Source: an uncultured Prevotellaceae bacterium
Lineage (GTDB): Bacteria; Bacteroidota; Bacteroidia; Bacteroidales; Bacteroidaceae
Assembly (NCBI GenBank): GCA_947306605.1
Contig: CAMZHB010000041.1
Coordinates: 1-9,615, forward strand
Direction of reading: 5' to 3'
Length of the DNA: 9,615 nucleotides
The stretch's first letter is position 1. The number at the start of each line of letters is the position of its first letter. The notes beneath the pieces were generated by a model that saw only the letters and a program-made list of their open reading frames with translations, made no database searches and had not been told where the DNA came from. Shown in pieces: positions 1 through 5,770 of the stretch. The position numbers were made by a program, and so were the translations under genes.

Positions 1-2
1 AG

Positions 3-506
3 TGGTATGCTTTTGATGAGAATAAAAAAGCTGTAGTTATTAATGGAAAAATGCTTGCATATTATTCAAATTATGAAATGAAGGTTCTTGATTTTCAGGA
101 AGAAAATGTTGATGATTATACTTTTGTTAATCAAGTATTAAGTGATAAAAATCTTAGTATAAGTAGTAGATTTACATCTATATATAAAGTATTAGTTGAT
201 TATGATAGTGATGGTTCTAATGAGGACTTCTATATTATTAGTAATGTTTTTCCTGCTGATTTTGGATGGACAGATTTAGGCTCGTGGAGTTCACTTAAAG
301 CAAATGTTGTTAATGATATTCATGGTAATGCTTGCATTGGTCAAGACATTCGCCTATATGATTCTTCTAATTGCATTGTTCATACGCTAAATGTCAAAGA
401 AGTCGTTGTCCAAGGTCTAGATGGTTTCATTGTTGTTGAGAAAGATGGCATTCTTCTCATATGTAAGCTTTCGGAAGAACAGCGTATTAAATTATTTCAT
501 GATTGA
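3..506 (+). CDS. manC: Mannose-1-phosphate guanylyltransferase-like protein, C-terminal part (5' end outside window)
   Basis: The open frame runs from the window edge (first whole codon at 3) to TGA at 504-506, giving 167 residues; the Met at 51 is internal. The family makes GDP-mannose from GTP and mannose-1-phosphate in the cytoplasm, for capsule, O-antigen or fucosylated glycans. The recognisable part starts at about 252: PADFGWTDLGSWSSL, then GNACIG, NCIVHT, VVVQGLDGFIVVEKDG and the closing LLICKLSEEQRIK, all typical of the short (about 350-residue) Bacteroidota ManC without the isomerase domain. The upstream part is odd. The usual sugar-phosphate motif WN(A/S)G(M/I)F and the SIDYxxMEK motif are not recognisable; LSISSRF followed by about a dozen extra residues stands where SIDY would be. 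Bases 61-240 are about 23% G+C against about 37% for 241-480. It may be a diverged, inactive or recombined copy. The family call for the C-terminal end is firm; activity is doubtful. Confidence 0.8.
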   Translation, partial: WYAFDENKKAVVINGKMLAYYSNYEMKVLDFQEENVDDYTFVNQVLSDKNLSISSRFTSIYKVLVDYDSDGSNEDFYIISNVFPADFGWTDLGSWSSLKANVVNDIHGNACIGQDIRLYDSSNCIVHTLNVKEVVVQGLDGFIVVEKDGILLICKLSEEQRIKLFHD

Positions 507-509
507 ATT

Positions 510-535
510 TTGCCCAGTCATTGGGTAATTTCTTT
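510..535 (+). terminator. Candidate intrinsic terminator after the manC-like gene
   Basis: Four bases after the stop codon, TTGCCCA (510-516) pairs with TGGGTAA (522-528), a 7-bp stem with one G-T pair around the 5-base loop GTCAT. The T-rich stretch TTTCTTT (529-535) follows. Stem, small loop and T-tract are in the right order for Rho-independent termination on the plus strand. The stem is short and the T-tract is interrupted, so strength is uncertain. If it works, the tamB-like gene needs its own promoter between about 536 and 610. Confidence 0.45.
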
Positions 536-607
536 GCATGTCCGTTATGTGTATAATCGCCATTATGTTTAATAGGGAATGTCTCCTCTATTATTGAGCG
601 CAGATTA

Positions 608-685
608 ATTATAAATGTCAGAGCAATAAACAGAATCAAGAAAATATTAGTTACTCTACTTTGTATCGTTGTTGGAATCTGTGTT
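608..685 (+). other. In-frame N-terminal extension of TamB coding the membrane anchor, without a standard start codon
   Basis: The TamB frame is open upstream of the TTG at 686 back to the TAA at 554-556. Codons 629-685 read NRIKKILVTLLCIVVGICV and continue into the LTMILFALPI coded after 686. This is a basic stretch followed by a hydrophobic helix, the signal-anchor expected at the N-terminus of TamB. Starting at the TTG would cut this helix in half. No ATG, GTG, TTG or CTG occurs in this frame between 557 and 685; only ATT and ATA codons (for example 608, 611) could serve. An ATG at 616 lies in another frame and meets TAA after four codons. Either a rare start codon is used or a one-base lesion near 616-626 has separated an ATG from the frame. 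Confidence 0.6.
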
Positions 686-3600
686 TTGACGATGATACTA
701 TTTGCTTTGCCCATAACAAGACACAATATATCTGAGTTTGCATCAAAAAAACTTTCCGAAGTCATTGACAGCAAGGTTTTAGTTCATGACATTTCATATA
801 AACCTTTTGATAAAGCCGTTCTGAAAGGTATTACGTTCTTTGACCAAAAAGACAAACCGTTCTTTACAGCAGATTACTTGAATGTAAAGTTTAGTCCATT
901 TGATTTATTTCGGAAGAAAATCACGATTAAATCAGTTGAACTCAATAATCCGCAAATTGATATATATAAAGAAACGTCTTCATCTCAGACTAATATACAG
1001 TTTTTACTGGACAAACTCAGTAATAATTCCGAGACAGAAGACGGAACAGCCGTTAATGCAAGTCTTGTGTTAATTAACAACATGTTATTTAAGTACAATA
1101 TTCGTGATATCCCTTACAAGCATGACGGTACGCTTGATATGAACCATATTGAGATCTCAAATCTTTGTACCAATCTTAAGTTAGAGACAACTAATAATGA
1201 CTCTGTAAACTTAAAAATCAGAAATCTCTCGTTCCATGAACGTAATGGCATAGACGTTAAAAAGGTGTTGCTAAATCTGTGCTTGGGAAAAGATTGCGGA
1301 AAAATAACAAACTTACAAATAAATACCCCCCACTCTGCTCTAAGTCTTAATGGGCCGATGCAATATACCATCAACAGGAATGGAAAAGAGAGTAATTTAC
1401 TGAATGACATAAATATAAGCGGTTGTAAAATCAATTCAAGCGTTAGTTTGAATGAGTTGTCATATTTTTTCCCTGACATACGAAAAATTTCAAACGATAT
1501 AATCCGGTTTAACTCAGATATAGAAAAGAATAAATCTGACATACGAATTCATACAAAGGCTTTTAACAACGATTCAATTGGTAATGTTCAGTTGGACGCC
1601 GACATAAGATTGAGGATGCCGGCCAACAAGCAGGATAAGTTTGTTGCCGAATGTGATATAAACAATCTCGAACTTTCTTCTAATCGTGTTAAGCAATTCG
1701 GTAAGCTTCTAATTGCAAACGATGACGTATTGCCTATACTCGAGAATGCTGGTGATATCAAGTATAACGGAACTGCGGTGATTCAAGGTAATGATATTCG
1801 TGTTTCTGGCCGGGCTATGACCTCCGCAGGCGAACTTGATGAATACATATATTTGACAGGAAAATCCGTAAAAGCCACATTGACGACCACAGGACTTGAC
1901 ATAGGAAGGTTGCTCGCAGATAAAAGTATTTTTGAAAAGGTTTCGGGTACTTTTATAGTTGATGGTACAATGTCACCATTAAACATAGATGTAAAATCAA
2001 ACGTTTCTGATGCCAAAATTAACGGATATAGTTATCATGGTATAAATCTTACGGCAAAACTTGATGGTAATAGAATCAAAGTAAACGGGAAACTCGCTGA
2101 TCCAAATGCCCATTGTGATATTCAAGGTTTGTATAACACAGCAACAAAATCCATGTCGGCAAATCTGAATGTGGCAAACATGCGCCCAAGTAAACTTAAT
2201 TTGAACTTTGGTCCTAAATCAGCCATTTATTCAGGCAACATTGTGGCCGACGTGAAGGACCTGTCGTCAAACATGTCGGGTACAGTGCTTGTTAAGAATG
2301 TTGTGATGCAAGTGGATACCAACATACAGACGTTTGACAGCCTGAAATTTGTATCCACGAAGCAGAATCATAGGAACAGGGCGGTCATTAAAAGCGACAT
2401 GTTTGATGCCCAAATCGATGGAAACGTTGAATTATCAGACATACCAAAGCTGTTTGCCGGGATAATTGAAAGAAAAATTCCGGAAATAAAGAAAGTCGTC
2501 AAAACAGCACACAGAGAAAACGCAATAGCCTATTTCGATGTCCACACAAAAGAGATGTCGTTCATTGAAAGTGTTATTGGGAATAAAATTCACTTGAATG
2601 AGCCGTCATATATTGGAGGCCGAATGTCTTCAACGAACTCTGAGTTGAGCCTTGTGGCAGATATCCCTTCATTCATCATAAATGGTTCAGCATATAAAGG
2701 GGCTACATTCTTTATGAAAGGAGTAAACGACTCCTTGTCCATACTAACACAAGTGACAAAGTCATTTAATGAGGACGATGTCAAATTCGTGCTCGATGCT
2801 ACCGCACAAAGCGGTGCGTTACTTTCACAGTTGGAGTGGAAAGACATACATAACGACGGCATTCAAGGTTATATCAAATTTTTATCCGAATCAAAGATGG
2901 ACGCGAAAGGAGTGCCGGTAACTAAAATACGCTTTTATCCGTCCACATTCTTGATTAATGACTCCCTGTGGGAAGTATCGCCGTCTGTATTTGAATTTGG
3001 AAACAATACATATAGCTTAAAAGATTTCAAAATCGGGAGAAACAACCAGTTTATTCAGGCTAATGGTACATCATCACCAGATATCTATAATGACAATTTT
3101 GATATCGTGATGAATGACATGGACCTGGAGTACATTTTTGACCTATTAAACTTTCACCCAGTTTACTTTGGAGGCAAAGCATCCGGAGAAATTGAGATTC
3201 AAAATCCATCTACGACATTGAAAGCTGATGCTCGTTTGACCGTAAACGATTTTACATTTAACACAGGCCGAATGGGTACGCTCCATCTCCTTGGTGGTTG
3301 GGATAATGACAATAAACGTGTGAATATTGATGCAATAACGCGTCGTGGAGCTTCTGATTCTACGCTGATACAAGGACATGTGGATATTGATGCCGACTCT
3401 ATTGATTTGCGCTTCAAATCTGTTAACACCACGGCGGCATTCTTGAACCAATATCTTTCAGGTGTATTCAAGGACATACAAGGTAACATCAATGGTGACC
3501 TACATCTTTTTGGTCCACTCGATGCTATTCAGTTGGAAGGCGATGAAGAGGTTACCAATGTGAGACTGTCGCCGCTGGTTCTCAATACTGATTACGTAAT

Positions 3601-4753
3601 AGTCCGAGATAGCGTGCATTTCAGACCCAATCGTATCATCTTTGACAATGTTTCTCTTACTGATCGTGATAATCATACGGCTCTTGTCAATGGTGCTGTG
3701 ACCCACCGTGTACTTCATGATTTCGGTTTCGATTTTAATTTCTCGTTAAACAATTTTCTTGCGTACGATTGGAGTGATAAGGAAACCGATACCTTTTGGG
3801 GTACGATTTATAGCGACGGTATGTGTCGCTTGTGGGGAAATCCGGACGTGGTACATGTAGATGCGAATCTCACTCCCAAGAAAGGAACAGTGTTTACTTA
3901 TGATAGCTCAAATCCGGAAAGTGTTGAGAAAAAAGAGTACATACATTTCACAAAGCCACGCATATTTGCCAGCCAAGAGAAGCAGGATATCGTCCATGAA
4001 AGCCGAGATAAAAAGGACACCTCTTCAGATGCCTATCTCAATCTCAACATTAACACAAATCCAGATGCGACACTCGTGATAATTACTGACAATAAAACAG
4101 GTGATAACATGAGTTTAAACGGCCATGGACCGCTTCACGCAACATATTATAACAAGGGACGATTTGATATCTACGGGACATATACTCTTGACCGCGGTGA
4201 ATATAAAATTACAATTCAGGATATAATTCACAAACGCTTTAAAATGCAGCGTGGAGGCACCCTGCGATTTAACGGAGAGCCTTTCGACGGAGATTTAAAC
4301 ATGAAAGGCGTTTATTCAGTGAACTCAGTGTCGCTTAGTGACCTTAACCTGGGAAATTTGTCAAACAGTACGGCTCAAGTAGACTGCATACTTAATTTTA
4401 TAGGGAAAGCAGGTGAACCTGAAGTTACTTTTGATCTTGATTTCCCCAATGTAAACAATGAAGAAAGGCAGATGGTGCGCAATATGATTGCTTCACAGGG
4501 TGACATGAACATGCAGGTAATGTATTTGTTAGGTTTCGGCCGTTTTTTCACCTACGATTACGCTACTTTCAACGCTTCAGGAGGTCAGGAACAGTCTACG
4601 CTTGCAATGACATCCCTTTTGGCAAACACTTTAAGCGGTCAGCTGAACAATATGCTTCAGAATGCTTTTCACGTGACAAACTGGTCTTTCGGCACCAACG
4701 TAGCTACGGGACGCTTAGGTTGGCAAGATGTGGAGGTTGAAGGACTTCTTTGA
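686..4753 (+). CDS. tamB: Translocation/assembly module TamB (AsmA-like/DUF490), main part; frame breaks before the C-terminus
   Basis: TamB is an inner-membrane-anchored, mostly beta-stranded periplasmic protein of the bridge-like lipid-transfer/AsmA group. It works with an Omp85-family partner (TamA or, in Bacteroidota, TamL) in outer-membrane assembly and lipid traffic. Visible are the second half of an N-terminal hydrophobic helix (MILFALPI), an early AsmA-like region (KAVLKGITFFDQ, LNVKFSPFDLF, VELNNPQIDIYKE, residues about 48-97), a long beta-rich middle, and the conserved TamB C-terminal domain from about residue 1115 (LNINTNPDATL, YTLDRGEYKITIQDIIHKRFKM, GGTLRFNGEPFDG, MYLLGFGRFF, NWSFGTNVATGRLGWQDVEVEGLL). 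The frame ends there at TGA, where relatives continue for roughly another 100 residues; those are found in the -1 frame at 4750-5052. The first base given is a TTG, and the true start probably lies upstream (see 608-685). More than 1300 codons are otherwise uninterrupted, so any damage is recent or is a sequence error. Confidence 0.9.
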   Translation: MTMILFALPITRHNISEFASKKLSEVIDSKVLVHDISYKPFDKAVLKGITFFDQKDKPFFTADYLNVKFSPFDLFRKKITIKSVELNNPQIDIYKETSSSQTNIQFLLDKLSNNSETEDGTAVNASLVLINNMLFKYNIRDIPYKHDGTLDMNHIEISNLCTNLKLETTNNDSVNLKIRNLSFHERNGIDVKKVLLNLCLGKDCGKITNLQINTPHSALSLNGPMQYTINRNGKESNLLNDINISGCKINSSVSLNELSYFFPDIRKISNDIIRFNSDIEKNKSDIRIHTKAFNNDSIGNVQLDADIRLRMPANKQDKFVAECDINNLELSSNRVKQFGKLLIANDDVLPILENAGDIKYNGTAVIQGNDIRVSGRAMTSAGELDEYIYLTGKSVKATLTTTGLDIGRLLADKSIFEKVSGTFIVDGTMSPLNIDVKSNVSDAKINGYSYHGINLTAKLDGNRIKVNGKLADPNAHCDIQGLYNTATKSMSANLNVANMRPSKLNLNFGPKSAIYSGNIVADVKDLSSNMSGTVLVKNVVMQVDTNIQTFDSLKFVSTKQNHRNRAVIKSDMFDAQIDGNVELSDIPKLFAGIIERKIPEIKKVVKTAHRENAIAYFDVHTKEMSFIESVIGNKIHLNEPSYIGGRMSSTNSELSLVADIPSFIINGSAYKGATFFMKGVNDSLSILTQVTKSFNEDDVKFVLDATAQSGALLSQLEWKDIHNDGIQGYIKFLSESKMDAKGVPVTKIRFYPSTFLINDSLWEVSPSVFEFGNNTYSLKDFKIGRNNQFIQANGTSSPDIYNDNFDIVMNDMDLEYIFDLLNFHPVYFGGKASGEIEIQNPSTTLKADARLTVNDFTFNTGRMGTLHLLGGWDNDNKRVNIDAITRRGASDSTLIQGHVDIDADSIDLRFKSVNTTAAFLNQYLSGVFKDIQGNINGDLHLFGPLDAIQLEGDEEVTNVRLSPLVLNTDYVIVRDSVHFRPNRIIFDNVSLTDRDNHTALVNGAVTHRVLHDFGFDFNFSLNNFLAYDWSDKETDTFWGTIYSDGMCRLWGNPDVVHVDANLTPKKGTVFTYDSSNPESVEKKEYIHFTKPRIFASQEKQDIVHESRDKKDTSSDAYLNLNINTNPDATLVIITDNKTGDNMSLNGHGPLHATYYNKGRFDIYGTYTLDRGEYKITIQDIIHKRFKMQRGGTLRFNGEPFDGDLNMKGVYSVNSVSLSDLNLGNLSNSTAQVDCILNFIGKAGEPEVTFDLDFPNVNNEERQMVRNMIASQGDMNMQVMYLLGFGRFFTYDYATFNASGGQEQSTLAMTSLLANTLSGQLNNMLQNAFHVTNWSFGTNVATGRLGWQDVEVEGLL

Positions 4754-5052
4754 TTGTTAATGGTAACTTTGGCTATCGTGATCAAACCACCTACTCCAAC
4801 AATTTTGTCGGCGACTTTAATGTTCGTTGGTTGCTCAATCGTTCAGGTACGATTAGTTTAAAAGGATATAGCGAGACTAATGACCGCTATTTTACCAAAT
4901 CATCTTTGACTACGAACGGTGCAGGTATCCTTTTCCAAAGGGATTTCAACAATTTGTCTGAATTTTTCCGCTCTCAAGCAGCAACTAAACGCATTGAACA
5001 AGAGAAGCAGGAACATCAAAAGACACGGAAAAACAAAAATAAAACGGAATAA
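4750..5052 (+). pseudogene. tamB: C-terminal 100 residues of TamB in a shifted frame
   Basis: This frame reads LIVNGNFGYRDQTTYSNNF, then GDFNVRWLLNRSGTISLKGY, NDRYFTKSSLTTNGAGILFQ and RDFNNLSEFF, followed by a charged Lys/Glu/Gln-rich tail. From memory of Bacteroidota TamB proteins, this is the normal continuation after 'VEGLL', usually joined through a short segment like SGRLLNNR. That segment is missing here, and the two frames overlap in the four bases TTGA (4750-4753). The simplest explanation is a deletion of about 25 bases, not a multiple of three. A TTG start overlapping the TGA stop would allow translational reinitiation, so a split two-protein TamB cannot be excluded. Read alone it would lack a signal peptide and could not reach the periplasm by the usual route, which favours the broken-gene reading. 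Confidence 0.8.
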
Positions 5053-5059
5053 TTTTTAG

Positions 5060-5659
5060 ATGATGAGAATAAAAAGTGCCATATTCGTTTCTTCAAGCGC
5101 CTCATTGCAGCAGTGCCCCCCTACCCGTTTGCCTGAGTTTGCTTTTATTGGGAGGAGTAACGTTGGAAAAAGCAGTTTAATCAACATGCTTACAAACAAC
5201 AGCCGTCTGGCCCTTACTTCCTCAAATCCTGGTAAGACCATGTTGATTAACCATTTCCTAATAAACGATGAATGGCATCTTGTTGACCTACCCGGTTACG
5301 GCTACGCCCGGCGTAGCAAAGATCAAATCGAGCGTTTTCAGCGCATGATACGTACATATATTCTCGGTAGAGAGGTTATGTATTGCCTGTTCCTACTTAT
5401 TGACGGTAATATTCCGCCTCAAAAAATCGACCTTGAATTTGTCCAATGGTTAGGTGAACATGAAGTGCCTTTCGCTTTGGTTTTCACTAAGGCAGATAAG
5501 AGTAAGCCGTTGGCATATCAGCGAAATGTAGATGCTTTCCTTCATATGCTGCAAGACACGTGGGAGGAATTGCCTCCTCACCTCATTGTAAGTGCTCTCA
5601 AAGGCACTGGACGTGACGAATTGCTCCAATTTATTGAATCAGCAATGAATGTTGAGTAA
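5060..5659 (+). CDS. engB: Ribosome biogenesis GTP-binding protein EngB/YsxC (YihA)
   Basis: A cytoplasmic TrmE-Era-EngA-EngB-Septin-like GTPase that binds GTP and assists maturation of the large ribosomal subunit; essential in several bacteria. At 199 residues it matches the family's usual length. The G motifs are complete: G1 GRSNVGKS (residues 31-38), G2 in PGKT (57-60), G3 DLPGYG (76-81), G4 TKAD (143-146) and G5 SAL (178-180). The phrases TMLINHFLIN and QKIDLEFVQWLGE are typical of Bacteroidota EngB. Two ATGs in tandem (5060 and 5063) are both usable; the first is taken. It begins seven bases after the TAA ending the tamB remnant, with no room for a separate terminator, so it is probably cotranscribed with tamB. 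No strong ribosome-binding site is visible; the leader is A/T-rich, as is usual in this phylum. Confidence 0.96.
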   Translation: MMRIKSAIFVSSSASLQQCPPTRLPEFAFIGRSNVGKSSLINMLTNNSRLALTSSNPGKTMLINHFLINDEWHLVDLPGYGYARRSKDQIERFQRMIRTYILGREVMYCLFLLIDGNIPPQKIDLEFVQWLGEHEVPFALVFTKADKSKPLAYQRNVDAFLHMLQDTWEELPPHLIVSALKGTGRDELLQFIESAMNVE

Positions 5660-5687
5660 ATCGTAATCAAACATCGCCCATCCTATC

Positions 5688-5734
5688 TTTGATATACGTT
5701 TGACCAAGTCAGACATAAAACTTACTATATCAAA
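5688..5734. repeat. Inverted repeat in the engB/GH2 convergent gap
   Basis: TTTGATATA (5688-5696) and TATATCAAA (5726-5734) are perfect 9-bp inverted copies separated by 29 bases. The spacer itself holds TGAC-CAA-GTCA (5701-5711), a 4-bp stem with a 3-base loop, plus GTTT/AAAC (5698-5701 and 5718-5721). The right arm overlaps the left arm of the next hairpin (5724-5759), so the two structures cannot form together. It might help end engB transcription, but no T-tract follows the right arm on the plus strand. Confidence 0.35.
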
Positions 5735-5759
5735 CATTCGGTCCGAATGCTGATATGGT
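5717..5759 (-). terminator. Candidate intrinsic terminator for the GH2 beta-galactosidase gene
   Basis: ACTATATCA (5724-5732) pairs with TGATATGGT (5751-5759), with one G-T mismatch-type pair. Inside this stem, CATTCGG (5735-5741) and CCGAATG (5743-5749) form a perfect inverted repeat around a single T, so in practice the loop would open to five bases. Read on the minus strand, the hairpin begins 12 bases after the TAG of the GH2 gene (5771-5773) and is followed by AAGTTTTATG, a short T-run. On the plus strand no T-run follows, so it is a better terminator for the minus-strand gene than for engB. Confidence 0.45.
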
Positions 5760-5770
5760 GTGTTAAAACT

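Noticed and set aside
51..53. ATG as start of the manC-like gene
   Set aside because: The frame is open back to position 3, and the family needs about 180 more N-terminal residues; the gene simply enters from outside.
193..230. DYDSDGSNED in the manC-like protein as an EF-hand or dockerin calcium site
   Set aside because: It is a single short match in an AT-rich, Asp/Asn-rich stretch of a cytoplasmic-type enzyme; no second repeat or helix context is seen.
564..571. TATGTTTA as a Bacteroides -7 promoter box (TAnnTTTG) for tamB
   Set aside because: The last base differs and the nearest upstream TTTG (533-536) is 27 bases away, longer than the usual spacing of about 19-21.
487..774. Minus-strand open frame of 95 codons across the manC/tamB gap
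   Set aside because: It overlaps the TamB anchor codons, has no recognisable domain, and is the reverse shadow of the real frame.
1114..1542. Minus-strand open frame of 142 codons inside tamB
   Set aside because: It lies wholly under TamB family sequence on the opposite strand and shows no recognisable protein features.
4741..4756. Programmed -1 ribosomal frameshift joining the two TamB frames
   Set aside because: CTT CTT TGA is not a canonical slippery heptamer, no obvious downstream structure was seen, and slippage would not restore the missing short segment.
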